64,000 bases of DNA, from positions 22,106,501-22,170,500 of the forward strand of contig CP142456.1 of the NCBI GenBank assembly GCA_038049695.1, read 5' to 3'. The DNA is from Cinnamomum chago (taxonomy: Eukaryota > Streptophyta > Magnoliopsida > Laurales > Lauraceae). The notes beneath the pieces were generated by a model. That model was given only the letters and a program-made list of their open reading frames with translations, did no database searches and had not been told where the DNA came from. A program made the position numbers and the translations under genes. Of this stretch, positions 54,500 through 64,000 are shown piece after piece; the first letter of the stretch is position 1; each line of letters opens with the position of its first letter.

Positions 54500-55988
54500 G
54501 CGCTGGATCTGACAGTGGCCCACACCTTTTTACGATATGTATATATTTTCTTGCTATCTTTCTTTTTGTATATTTTGTCTAACCTTGGACAGGAAGAAGA
54601 CCAGATCACATTACCAGGTACCCTCTTCCACTTTACCTCCGTTATTATATATTCCTCATGTTGCATTTTCATATTTATTACATTTCATGCATAACATCGA
54701 GGACAATGTTTATCTTAGGTTGGGGGTGGAACAAACACACTTGTCCAATTTTAGACAATTTTTTTTTCATTTTTGCATAGTTTTATTAAAAAATTAAATT
54801 AAAAAATTTTTTAAAAAAAAATAAAGAAAAAGAGGTTTCAAAAGAACTTGACGATTCGAAGATCTCTAGAAATCTAGAATTTCAGAATTTTTGGAAGGAA
54901 GTAAAATGAAGGTTCACTATTTTCTAAAAGATAAAAAGAATATTAAACTTTGTTTTTCACAGTAACATGTGTACGTCATTTCAAAAGTCTTGGATAAAAA
55001 GATTTAAGTGTCATTTTCAAAGTTCATTCAAGAGAGAAAAAGAAATGACTTTTTGAAATTTGGCCATATGAGTTCTCTTGGTTCATCGGTACGCTTGGGC
55101 CAACCAAAACCAGTGAATTAGTTCGGGCGAATTGAAAAAAAATGATAAGGGATGCACAAATAGGTGTTTTAAAATAAAAAAAATAAAAAATAAAAAAAGT
55201 GTTTAGTTATAAGTCTTGAAAAGAATAAAAAGTTGTGTGACTAGTTTGGGTTCGTAGCCTTTTTAACCTGAGCCAGTAAGCCCGTAAGGGTATTTATATA
55301 GCTAGTGTCTTAAAGACATCTGGATTGGGAGTCATTGGCCTAAAGCTCGTTATATGGGTTAATTAGAAAGCTTAAGGGACCTATGCATTGCACAATCACA
55401 TGTGTGTTATAAACAAAAAAGAAAAAAAAGATGCATCTCGCGACCTTTGAAAAAAATAGTAGTGTGAAAGTTGTCATAGTAGCCTTGAAAGGAGACTTGT
55501 ATTTACCCCGAATCTAGGAAATTTGGAAATTCCGAGGGGGAATTCTGTTTTCATGGCATTATCATAGAACATTTAAAAAATCTTGATTTGATGTATACAC
55601 TTGCACAAGGCACCCAAAGTTTTGGTACAATTTTTGAAAATATTTGTAAACAAAAACGTGAATCAGATTTTAAAAAGTCTGAAATCTTGATTATTCAAGG
55701 ATTCAAGGCATCCGATTTGACTTAACCGTCTTTTGAAAAATCCTCCATGGACTTTCTTTTATTTTTAGGTAAATGAATTTTGTGGGCATATTCACTGTAA
55801 ACCCTCACGAAGCACAAGTCATCCACTAGGGGTAACCTAGGGGTTTAAGTGCTTACTGCCTATGCTAAATGCAGTCGAGAGTGCCAGCGAAAGTGGCTTT
55901 TGTTTTCTTAGGTTAGATTTGGTTAGATCAGTCAACCTCACCTTTCGCATCTTTTGCTAGGGACTAGCAAGACGCTAGTTCGGGGGTG
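54500..55988 (+). other. post-pol non-coding region of Athila-like element
   Basis: 1.5 kb between integrase and LTR without a usable frame; the env-like gene some Athila elements carry is not visible. It includes CTTAGGTTGGGGGTGG near 54715, a conserved block at 55235-55409, and GTAAACCCTCACGAAGCAC at 55797 shared with 29.13 kb. The polypurine tract CTAGTTCGGGGGTG is at 55974-55988. Confidence 0.75.
55235..55409 (+). other. conserved non-coding block in Athila 3' region, copy 2
   Basis: Partner of 28581-28755. Same order of motifs TTTGGGTTCGTAGCC, GAGCCAGTAAGCC, TTAGAAAGCTTAAGGGAC. Confidence 0.65.
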
Positions 55989-57876
55989 TGATAAGTCCAC
56001 AATATCACATATTTAATTCATTATCTGACATAAATTTGTGGACTTAATTAAAACAAAATCCATTGAATTCATAAAATTTCACAAAATCATGCAATTATAC
56101 TCTTTTGGTTGAATTTAAGTAAAAATCTTATAAAAATGCATGTCTTGGTCAAATTATCAAATTCTGCATTTTTGGGCCCATGCATAACATCAATCCTTTT
56201 AATAAAAATTATTGTTCCTGAATTAGTTTTAATTGTTATGTAGAAATCCAGAAACCAGTACCCACAAGAAGGAAGAATTAAGAGGTCAAAAATCATAGCA
56301 GCGGGTCCACGACCCAGGGGGTGCTCACTTGAAAAAAATCACCTATCATTTTTGGAACTATGATTGCCTCAAAAGTCAGCTCATCGTGACCTACTCGCTG
56401 AGAGCTTTCCGCCGATGTGCAAAACTCTGAGATTCGACGAGCGGATCGAAATATGCGAAACTTGGGTCCCGGCAATGATGGTTTGGACCAAACCCCATTG
56501 CGGCCCACCTTTTGGGTTCCAATTCTCTGATCCAGACCCGGACTTTGGCCTAATGAACTCCAACCCATTAAACCATGTCCAAAATCCCACCAAACCTAGC
56601 TGACCTATAGCCCCTACTAAACCCAGCCTAAGTTCCAAAAGCCACCTGAACCCAACCCACCTAAGCTCTAACCCAAACTCAACCTGACCCAAGACCTGGC
56701 CCAAACTCCTCAGCCCATCACCTGCTTAAGGGAGGGAGGGTCCACAAGATCTGGGAAACAAAGTCCAAGATCAAGAGAACTCTCCCCTCCCCCTGATATC
56801 TCTCTCTCCCTCTCAATCTCTAACTCCCTCATCTCTATCTTTTCTCTCTCTCACACTACCCCATCTCTATCCTAGGAGAGATGCGCAAAACACCCCCATC
56901 TCTCCCTCACGTCATTGATTTTTTTCCTGTTTTCTCTCTCTTTCTTTCTCTCCCATCTCCACTCTCTCTCACGTGAATCTCTTCTTCCCTCCTAATTTTT
57001 CTTTCTTAATTCTCTCCCATTAACTCTTTTTCAATCTATCTCTCTCATCTACACACTCCCTCACGTCCAATCTCTTTCTCTCCCCCATTAGCTACTTTCT
57101 ATCTCTCATTCTTTCTCTCCATCTTCCACATCTCTCAGTCACCTATTATAGAGGCCAAAGAAAAAAAAATGATGTGTGAAGGAAGAAGAAGAAGGATGGA
57201 GGGGTAGATTTGCTACTCGTAATCTAAGGAGAAAGGGTGTAAGTTGAATTATTTTAATTGATTTTATGGATGAGCAATTTTAATTCAAAATCTGATTTTC
57301 AATTTATTAATCTATTTTCTTTATTTATGTCTTTTTTATGCCTTATTTTTTAATGATATATTGCATGCTTAAAGGCTGCTAAATACTGAAAGTTTTTTAA
57401 GGAGACTAGAATCTTTCTGGAATTTCTCAAATATTAATAAATCTGATTTTTCAGATTTTGGGTCTTTAATGAAATTGCCCATATTTTCAGTATTTAGAAA
57501 ACAATTGAGCCCTGACCCTTTTATTGCAAAGCTCTCATTCAATCTTGAATTTTAATGTAATTATTTCTGAATTTTTAACATTTCCAATTGATTTTCTGAT
57601 TATTTATATGGTGGATGCAATTTTTAGTGTAGTTAGACTAAGTTTCTAGTTTAGGATTTTTCTTTAAAACAGGTTGTAATTAATGTTATTCAGATCGGTA
57701 ATTACTTTTTAATTAAAGTAGGATTTGTGATTTTTATAGATTTTTTAATAGGCTAGGACTAGTTTTCCAATAGGACAGGTACATCGTGATCATTGGCTCC
57801 TTGTGGATCGACCCGGTTTCACCGGTTATTACTACAATCATGATGACCCTACACTTAGGGCACGATCACCAAGTCA
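55989..57876 (+). repeat. 3' LTR of Athila-like element
   Basis: It starts TGATAAGTCCACAATATC after the polypurine tract. The second half is strongly pyrimidine-rich (56.76-57.13 kb). It ends near CACTTAGGGCACGATCACC and AAGTCA; the exact end is uncertain and no TSD partner is available. Confidence 0.75.
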
Positions 57877-58110
57877 CCAAAGCATGTATAATTTTATCTG
57901 ATAAAAAGAAAGTTTTTAGAGATGACTTATATTCGCTCGATGTTTTTTTTAATGGTTTGTTTGCAATTGAGATCAGACAAGATAACGGATGTTTTCTTAA
58001 TGGTTTATTTGCAATTGAGGTTAAACAAGATAACGCTCGATTACACTCAGATTTTGGTAACAATGTTAAAAAAAATAGTTTTCTTGTTTTGAAGTCCTGA
58101 GCCCTGCCCT
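57877..58110. other. spacer with 61-bp tandem duplication
   Basis: AATGGTTTGTTTGCAATTGAG (about 57950) recurs as AATGGTTTATTTGCAATTGAG (about 58000), each followed by CAAGATAACG. It ends in a GCCCTG/CCCTGG repeat at 58101-58128. No gene. Confidence 0.5.
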
Positions 58111-58741
58111 GCCCTGGCCCTGGCCCTCGAGGGTATGGTAAGGGCTTAGATAATGAAAGCCCTCCGAGGGCTTTGGCCCGCTCAAGCCATGAAGGGTAAG
58201 GCTGTTACCTTGGTCACATATGAGGAGAACCTCAAGCGTGCGTATTGGGCCGAAGAGTCCATTAGGAAGAAGACCCTCTATGCACAACAGGTTCAGCCCG
58301 TACCCGTACCAGTTAGGAACCCAGGTTTGGGACAATTTCAGCAGCGTCCACAGCACCCATATCAGTACTAATAATACCAGCAGCAGTGCTAGCAGCAGCA
58401 AGGCAAGATGCCTAGATTTGATCAGATACTCAGAGCTTACTAAAAGCGTTGTGGCAAGAATTCGCTTACAACTGCGAACTGTAAATGGAAGACAGGGGCA
58501 TGCTTCGAGTGTGGCTCGATGGACCATCAGAGGCGAGATTGCCCTCAGGCACAAGACCAGGGTGTGAGGAATGCAGCTCCTTGACCACCATTGGCAGCAC
58601 AGCCTTTGAGGCAGGCACCTCAGCAGCCACAACAGCTTAGACTTCCAGCACCACGCCAGACCCTAGGGGCAACAGAGGCCACAAGGCCAGCAGTATGCAT
58701 AGTACAGACCTCAAGGGCAACAGCAACAACAGAGGCCTTAG
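58111..58741 (+). pseudogene. chromovirus gag C-terminal part with zinc knuckle
   Basis: Gag coding resumes about 58150 (KALRGLWPAQAMKGKAV, TYEENLKRAYWAEES), meets a stop after QHPYQY, and continues with a Gln-rich stretch. The zinc knuckle CFECGSMDHQRRDC (C-X2-C-X4-H-X4-C) is at about 58501-58542. A Gln/Pro-rich linker with stops runs to the protease. N-terminal gag is missing. The knuckle would bind element RNA for packaging. Confidence 0.83.
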
Positions 58742-59467
58742 ATGCATGAGAAACTTTTCACCTTAGATCAGCAGGAAGGGGAGGAAACAGGAGGAGTGGT
58801 GGAAGGTACACTCTCTATTTTAGACGTACCTGCTAGAGTCCTATTTGATTATAGTTCCACACATTCTTTCATATCACTTGTTTTTGCTGCATGCTTGGTG
58901 GGAGATATAGCTCCATTACATTGTATTTTGCTTGTTAGCACTCCCTTAGGGAAGATTGTACAGTGTGAATCCTATTATCCAGCATGCAAAGTGCAGGTGG
59001 GGAGTTTTATCCTATTTGCAGATTTGATCATCTTAGGGATGAAGGACTTTGATGTGATACTAGGTATGGATTGGTTATCTACCTACAGAGCAATTATGGA
59101 TTGCTTCAACAAGACAGTCAGATTACAAGTTTTGGCAGACAGTATTGAGATTGTTGGGGAGAGGAAACCCATGTCCACTAGAGTTATCTCAGCTTTGAGA
59201 GCCGATCGACTGATTCAGAGTGGATGTGAGGGCTATGTAGCATTTATAACGGAGGATATAGTGTCCAAAGCGGTGGAGGATATTCCAGTTGTGTGTGAAT
59301 TCCCGGATGTCTTTCCGGAGGAGATACCTGGATTACCACCGGTTAGGGAGATTGATTTCACGATTGAGCTTATGCCAAGGACAACACCGATATCGAAAGC
59401 TCCTTATCGTATGGCTCCAGCAGAGCTAAGAGAGTTGAGAGCTCAATTGCAGGACCTCTTAGATTAA
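58742..59467 (+). pseudogene. chromovirus protease and RT entry
   Basis: 241 open residues. The aspartic protease site, usually LFDSGATHSFIS, reads LFDYSSTHSFIS: D36 is kept but the Gly of the DSGA turn is lost, so the enzyme is probably inactive. DVILGMDWLSTY and CFNKTVRLQ are conserved protease-end motifs. PVVCEFPDVFPEEIPGLPP and PISKAPYRMAPAELRELRAQ are the RT N-terminus. The frame ends in a stop where family members read LLDKGFIRPS. Confidence 0.9.
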
Positions 59468-60078
59468 GGATTTATGAGACCAAGTGTATCACCTTGGGGT
59501 GCACCAGTCCTATTCGTGAAGAAGAAGGATGGATCGATGCGTATGTGCATAGACTACAGGCAACTGAATCGGGTTACGATCAAGAACAAGTATCCATTAC
59601 CCAGGATATATGAGTTGTTTGATCAATTGCAGGGAGCACATCATTTCTCCAAGATAGATTTGAGATCAGGTTATCACCAGATACGAGTCAGAGATCAAGA
59701 TGTGCAAAAAACAACCTTCAGGACCAGGTATGGACATTATGAGTTCTTGGTTATGCCATTTGGGCTGACCAAGCGCCAGGAGTGTTTATGGCCATGATGA
59801 ACAAAATCTTTGCACCATGCTTAGACAAGTTCACGGTCGTATTCATAGACGATGTCCTAGTTTATTCGAAGTCCAGAGATGAACATGCAGAACATTTGAG
59901 GAGTTCATTGCAGATTTTGAGAGAAAATCAACTCTATGCTAAGCTTAGTAAGTGTGAGTTTTGGCTTGAGCAAGTGTCTTTTCTTGGACACATCGTCTCG
60001 AAGGAAGGTTTATCAGTAGATCCAGCAAAGATTAAAGCAGTAGTCAGTTGGCAGAGCCTGAAGTCAGTGTAAGAGATC
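59468..60078 (+). pseudogene. chromovirus reverse transcriptase
   Basis: 59474-59797 contains [40 protein letters not shown] and [15 protein letters not shown] with the first catalytic Asp. A frameshift near 59775 (after MPFGLT) moves the frame to 59782-60072, with [23 protein letters not shown] is the catalytic YVDD-type box at residues 21-24 of that segment, then [19 protein letters not shown]. Catalytic residues are intact; one frameshift and stops inactivate it. Confidence 0.92.
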
Positions 60079-60645
60079 ATGAGTTTTCTCGGTTTGGCAG
60101 GTTATTACAGAAGATTCGTGAAGGGATTCTCCAGTATTGCAGCTCCATTGACCAAATTGACAAGGAAAGATGTTCCTTTTGTATGGACGGAGCAATGTGA
60201 AGCGAATTTTCAAGAGTTGAAGACTAGATTGACCACGACACCTATTCTCTCGTTACCTATGGGAAATGGAGGATTCGTGATTTTTACAGATGCTTCAGGC
60301 ATTGGATTGGGTTGTGTACTCATGCAGGAAGGAAAAGTAATAGCCTACGGATCCCGATAGCTAAAATCGCATGAGAAGAGGTACGCTACTCATGACTTGG
60401 AGCTTGCAGCAGTAGTTATGGCACTGAAGATGTGGAGACACTACTTGTATGGGGAGAAATTCGAGGTTCACTCGGATCACAGGAGTCTCCAGTATCTTTT
60501 TGGGCAGAAGGATTTGGACATGAGGCAGACCAGATGGATGGATTACATCAAGGACTATGATTTTCCGATAAAGTATCATCCCGGGAAAGCAAACGTAGTT
60601 GCAGATGCATTGAGCAGAAAGACAGCGAATACCAGATGCTTATAG
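60079..60645 (+). pseudogene. chromovirus RNase H
   Basis: After a stop, FLGLAGYYRRFVKGFSSIA leads into RNase H: Asp in VIFTDASGIGLGCVL, a stop after YGSR, Glu in [15 protein letters not shown], Asp in [13 protein letters not shown] and late Asp in VVADALSRK. All active-site residues are readable but split by one in-frame stop at about 60358. RNase H would remove the RNA strand during reverse transcription. Confidence 0.9.
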
Positions 60646-60714
60646 ACAGAGTGGCCTTCAACAGAGTTATTAAGAGATTTGGCCATATAATTCCAGCCTC
60701 AGAGTGGAAGAGTC

Positions 60715-61923
60715 ATGGTTGCCAATATGCACACTTGGGAACCAGAGATTCTTAACAGAATCAAGAGCAGTCAGTCAAAAGATCCAGAGTTAGTCAGATT
60801 GATAGATAGCATAGTAGAAAGGCCAGAGTTTAGACTCGTTTATGGAGTGTTGTACTGCCAGGACAGATTATGTGTACCAGGTGTACATGATTTGAGGAAT
60901 GAGATTATGGTTGAGGCACACCATTCTTGTTATGCCATTCACCCAGGGAGCACCGAAATGTACCAGAACTTGAGAAGTTTTTACTGGTGGAACAACATGA
61001 AGAAAGACATTGTAGGATTTGTCTCGAGATGTCTAGTGTGTCAACAAGTGAAGATTGAATATCAGAAACCTCCAGGATTACTCCAACCATTGAAAACACC
61101 AGAATGGAAGTGGGAGCAAATCACCATGAACTTCGTTGCAGGATTGCCACCCATGAGGGACAATGACAGCATTTGGGTGATTGTTGACAGACTTACCAAG
61201 TCATCACACTTCATTCCAATGAAGATGAGAGGATCCATGGATGTTTTGGCACACAAGTACATTGACAATGTAGTCAAATTTCACGGAATTCCAGATTCCA
61301 TTATTTCAGATAGAGATATGCGGTTTGTGGGTAGATTTTGGGTCAGTTTGCAAGTAGCTTTGGGTACTACATTGAACTTTAGCACTGCATATCACCCTCA
61401 GACTGAGAGAACCAATCAGACCATGGAGGATATGTTGCGGGCATGTGTTCTTGATTTCGGGAAAGACTGGGAGAAGAGTCTTCCTTCGTGCGAATTTGCC
61501 TACAACAACAGTTATCACTCCAGTATCAGGATGGCACCGTTTGAGGCATTGTATGGACGGAAGTGTAAGACCCCGATTTGTTGGGAAAAGATTGGTATTC
61601 GGAGTTTTCATGGACCTTCGATCATCAGTGATACCAGCGAGAAAGTGAAACAGATCATTGATAGGCTAAAGATTGCAAGAGACCGTCAGAAGAGCTACGC
61701 AGACCCGAAGAGGAGAGATTTGGAATTTCAAGTTGGAGACAAGGTGTTTCTCAAAGTCTCACCGACTAGAGGAACTATGAGATTCGGTCAGAAAGGAAAA
61801 TTGGCTCGGAGATACATTGGACCGTTCGAGATCGATATGCGCGTCGGCGAAGTGGCTTACAGATTGATACTACCAGCAGAGTTAGCAGGAGTTCACAGAG
61901 TTTTTCTCACATTTCTATGCTGA
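60715..61923 (+). CDS. chromovirus integrase (402-residue open stretch, catalytically altered)
   Basis: The zinc-binding H2C2 is present (H70, H76, C106, C109). The core opens WEQITMNFVAGLPP, where the family has MDF: N139 replaces the first catalytic Asp. D199 in IISDRDMRF and E231 in HPQTERTNQTMEDML remain, but 31 residues separate them rather than 35, because four residues (the family's DGQS-type loop) are deleted. So the enzyme is very likely dead although the frame is open. The C-terminal GPFEI and LPAELAGVHRVF lead to the chromodomain, which starts in another frame at 61917, so a frameshift separates them. Confidence 0.92.
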   Translation: MVANMHTWEPEILNRIKSSQSKDPELVRLIDSIVERPEFRLVYGVLYCQDRLCVPGVHDLRNEIMVEAHHSCYAIHPGSTEMYQNLRSFYWWNNMKKDIVGFVSRCLVCQQVKIEYQKPPGLLQPLKTPEWKWEQITMNFVAGLPPMRDNDSIWVIVDRLTKSSHFIPMKMRGSMDVLAHKYIDNVVKFHGIPDSIISDRDMRFVGRFWVSLQVALGTTLNFSTAYHPQTERTNQTMEDMLRACVLDFGKDWEKSLPSCEFAYNNSYHSSIRMAPFEALYGRKCKTPICWEKIGIRSFHGPSIISDTSEKVKQIIDRLKIARDRQKSYADPKRRDLEFQVGDKVFLKVSPTRGTMRFGQKGKLARRYIGPFEIDMRVGEVAYRLILPAELAGVHRVFLTFLC

Positions 61924-62160
61924 GGAAGTACATTCCAGACCCTTCGCACGTGCTACATCACGAACATTTGGATATTCAGCCAGATGTTACGTTCGTAGAG
62001 AGACCGAAGAAGATCATCGACACAAAGGAGCAAGTTTTGAGGACGAGGACCATTCAATGGTTCAAGGTACAGTGGGAGCATCACAGTCCAAGGGAAGAGA
62101 CTTGGGAACTTAGAGATCAAGTCTAGGAGAAGTATCCAGAGTTATTGCGAGAGGTGTGTT
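61917..62160 (+). pseudogene. chromodomain-type C-terminus of integrase
   Basis: Sequence MLRKYIPDPSHVLHHEHLDI, FVERPKKIIDTKEQVLRTRT, WFKVQWEHHSPREETWELRD resembles the C-terminal chromodomain of Tekay-like chromoviruses, which is thought to guide insertion towards marked chromatin. An in-frame stop precedes the last few residues (EKYPELL). It is separated from integrase by a frameshift. Confidence 0.85.
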
Positions 62161-62183
62161 AGAGGTTTGGAGGACCAAATAGC

Positions 62184-62198
62184 CTAAGCGGGGGAGGA
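62184..62198 (+). other. polypurine tract of chromovirus
   Basis: AAGCGGGGGAGGA lies immediately before the LTR start TGTGACATCCCG. It is the plus-strand primer site in this family. Confidence 0.88.
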
Positions 62199-64000
62199 TG
62201 TGACATCCCGTCCCTTAACCTCCTATTAATTAAAATTAATTGTGTGATTAGTTAGTAAGTGTGTTTAGAGTCTAAGTAGTCGGGTTTAACGTCGAATCTC
62301 GTGTGCGAAGTCTCGCACGATTCAGAGTGCGTTTGGATAGGATAGAGAGTCATTTTGCTAATGGGGTAAGTTTTCAGGGAATTTATGAGATTATGAGTTT
62401 TGTGAGTTTGGGTGCATCGGGTAGGTTTCGTCGTTTCATGAACTTTAGTCTTCTGTCGCGTTTCGATTCGACGGGTCGAAGAGGTCCGTAAACCATCGAT
62501 TGTAAACATGGACCAACCCGGAACTTGACCCAAACCCAAGGCCCATTTCCAAGGCCCAACCCCTTATATTAGGTCAAACCCATCTCTTTCTTCTTCTCTT
62601 TCATTTCATTCCATTCCAACAACAACAACAACAACCCCTTTTTCCTTTCTCTCTTTCTCTCATCTTCTTCTTCACTTTCGACGATCACCGGAACTCCAGC
62701 GAAGAAATCCAATCCGCTTATCTCCTTCCTCAAGCCTCCAAGACTCCAACTATACCCTTTTCTAAGCTTTTCACCCACAACTCATTTCAAGGTAAGCTCC
62801 TAAAGCTTGTAAACCATCTTAACTTCTTCATTATTAATTAGAAATGGATTAGGGAGACTCACCTCAACCCTTGGCATGCATTTGTTGGAGTGATTTGGGT
62901 TTGGAGAGTTGTTTCATCCCTTTGGAGCTTCTAAGAGTTTTTCTTCTCAACTTTCTTCTTGATTTTTGGTCTAGCACATCACCAAGGCAAGTACATAGTT
63001 ACAAGAATGCTTGATATGTTTGTCTTCCTTGATTTGTATGAGAAAATCATGTTTTAGATGTTGATTGCTCAATTGATACCTTAGAGGTTTGAAAACATGA
63101 TAATATGGTTTATTAGTTGAATGGAATGGATTTAGAGGTTAATGACCTGATTAGTTAGTTTTATGTATTGTAGTTAGATTGTTTTTATCTTTGCTTGAAT
63201 TGTCTAATAGGTTCAAGAAGTTTGGAAATGGAAAGGCTCCATTTCAGTGCAGAAACAGAACCCAGGCTCTGTTTCCGCAGTTCACGCGGTCGATCGGCCA
63301 AGGACCTCGGTCGACAAGCCACACAGGGTCAGGTTCCCTGGAACTTGATCAAAACATTGTTCCCTATTTATGCTTACAACTGCGGGTCGACCGACCATGA
63401 CCTCGGTCGACCGGGCAGGCATGGAGGGGTCGACCGGACCCCCTGTGTACGCGGTCGACTGGCCAGGGGCGAGGTCGACCGAGCCAACTGTAAATTCCTT
63501 CTTGGAAGGGATTTTTACCCTATTTTGGATGGACTTTGGTGGAACATGGTTGCCCTTTTGTGGACTCATTTGACTTATAGTAAAGATGTTTGAGCAGACA
63601 TTCTTTACGGTTAATCCAGTTGTATCGGGATTCAACCTAGTTCAATCTTGAATGGTACAGGACAATGGGATACTCTTCTTTAAATCTATGCACAAAGATT
63701 GTTCGTCCGAGTATCGTGAACCCTAACCCCTTCGTTGACTGAATAGGTTGTACGATGCTTTAGGATTGACATTGTACCTAGTGTTGGATTGTTTATCGTC
63801 TTTGATTCTGCATTGTACCTTCTGGTATTATCTACATGTGACGAGCATGTTCTTTAGTTCCATTTGCTTTACTTTATTAGAGGATCACTTTGAGAACTTA
63901 GATGATGGACTTAGGATCCCCTTTGTTGTTTCGTTTGCTTTGATGTTCGTTTGAAGTGTTGAGGCTAGGGAGCTTTGATTGTCAGGCTTATAGAGGACTA
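62199..64000 (+). repeat. 3' LTR of chromovirus, incomplete at window end
   Basis: It starts TGTGACATCCCGTCCC. CTTATATTA at 62563-62571 is a candidate TATA box, followed by a pyrimidine-rich leader and AAGGTAAGCTCC at 62790, which looks like a splice donor. It contains a GGTCGACC cluster at 63286-63490. The LTR end is beyond the window, so it is more than 1.8 kb. Confidence 0.85.
63286..63490. repeat. GGTCGACC palindrome cluster in chromovirus LTR
   Basis: Paired sites GCGGTCGATCGGCC/CCTCGGTCGAC (63286), GCGGGTCGACC/CCTCGGTCGACC (63382) and GCGGTCGACTGGCC/GAGGTCGACC (63451), with an extra GGGGTCGACCGG at 63427. The first two pairs are 96 bp apart, close to family Y spacing. Overlapping frames here on both strands are repeat artefacts. 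Confidence 0.8.

Larger units (their letters stand above)
50495..57876 (+). mobile_element. Athila-like Ty3/gypsy retrotransposon, 5'-truncated
   Basis: From gag C-terminus through protease, RT, RNase H and integrase, then a 1.5-kb non-coding 3' region, a polypurine tract and a 3' LTR. TLRSGK, the DLGA protease, the RT motif WRVCIDYKKLN with EVFMDDFS, and the long pre-LTR region fit the Athila lineage. The 5' LTR and most of gag are missing where the SIRE-like LTR abuts. Stops and frameshifts are frequent, so it is older than the SIRE-like element. Confidence 0.9.
58111..64000 (+). mobile_element. Tekay/Del-like chromovirus (Ty3/gypsy), 5'-truncated, 3' LTR runs off window
   Basis: Order: gag C-terminus with zinc knuckle, protease, RT, RNase H, integrase, chromodomain-type C-terminus, polypurine tract, 3' LTR. 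The 5' LTR and most of gag are missing. Integrase C-terminus and chromodomain (IQPDVTFVERPKKIIDTKEQ, EETWEL) point to the chromovirus group, Tekay/Del-like by resemblance. Several stops and a dead integrase show it is not autonomous. Confidence 0.9.

Noticed and set aside
54500-55988. Env-like gene after Athila integrase
   Set aside because: No frame of useful length and no transmembrane or signal segment; the region is treated as non-coding.
58066-58632. 188-residue minus-strand frame
   Set aside because: It is antisense to the chromovirus gag and its Leu/Ser-rich composition follows from the Gln/Ala-rich sense strand.
63179-63635. Several overlapping open frames on both strands
   Set aside because: They come from the GGTCGACC repeats, which lack stops in many frames (recurrent VDR/GRST translations). 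No family resemblance.

Overview
The window is nuclear DNA of a flowering plant with a large, repeat-rich genome. I find no host gene, tRNA, rRNA or CRISPR array. Every coding signature belongs to plant LTR retrotransposons (Ty1/copia and Ty3/gypsy), and most carry stops, frameshifts or deletions. The species cannot be named from this sequence. The remainder is LTRs, solo LTRs, foldback elements, MITE-like DNA transposons, tandem repeats and AT-rich intergenic DNA.

Layout. 1-6.5 kb: intergenic DNA with a TRIM-like mini-retroelement (1082-1994, perfect 5-bp TSD) and a 405-bp tandem duplication (3.87-4.79 kb). 6.53-18.82 kb: one minus-strand copia element of Angela-like type with matching outer LTRs and TSD GTTTC; it carries an extra same-family LTR, lacks most of its RT, and has a solo SIRE-type LTR (TSD GCTCC) in its leader. 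18.8-22.4 kb: intergenic DNA with a 106-bp repeat, a Helitron-like 3' end and a foldback. 22.4-36.8 kb: two copies of a long LTR-like repeat ('family Y') in opposite orientation. The left copy holds a 1.5-kb palindromic insertion. The right copy is split by an Athila-like fragment, whose LTR is split by a SIRE-type LTR, which is itself split by an inverted SIRE-type LTR. 36.8-44.7 kb: a non-coding block built of tandem repeats around a GGCGCC/GGTGCC hairpin, holding a PIF/Harbinger-type element with TTA TSD. 44.7-50.5 kb: a 3'-truncated minus-strand SIRE-like copia element. 50.5-57.9 kb: a 5'-truncated Athila-like gypsy element with its 3' LTR. 58.1-64.0 kb: a 5'-truncated Tekay/Del-like chromovirus whose 3' LTR runs off the window.

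Nothing here forms an operon or pathway. The elements relate by insertion order and by shared regulatory design. The most interesting signal is in the LTRs. All four SIRE-type LTRs carry, just upstream of their TATA box, GGTCGACC palindromes together with matches to the plant mitosis-specific activator motif (YCYAACGGYY). GGTCGACC or GGCGCC palindromic hairpins at roughly 95-99-bp spacing recur in three further, otherwise unrelated LTR-like sequences.
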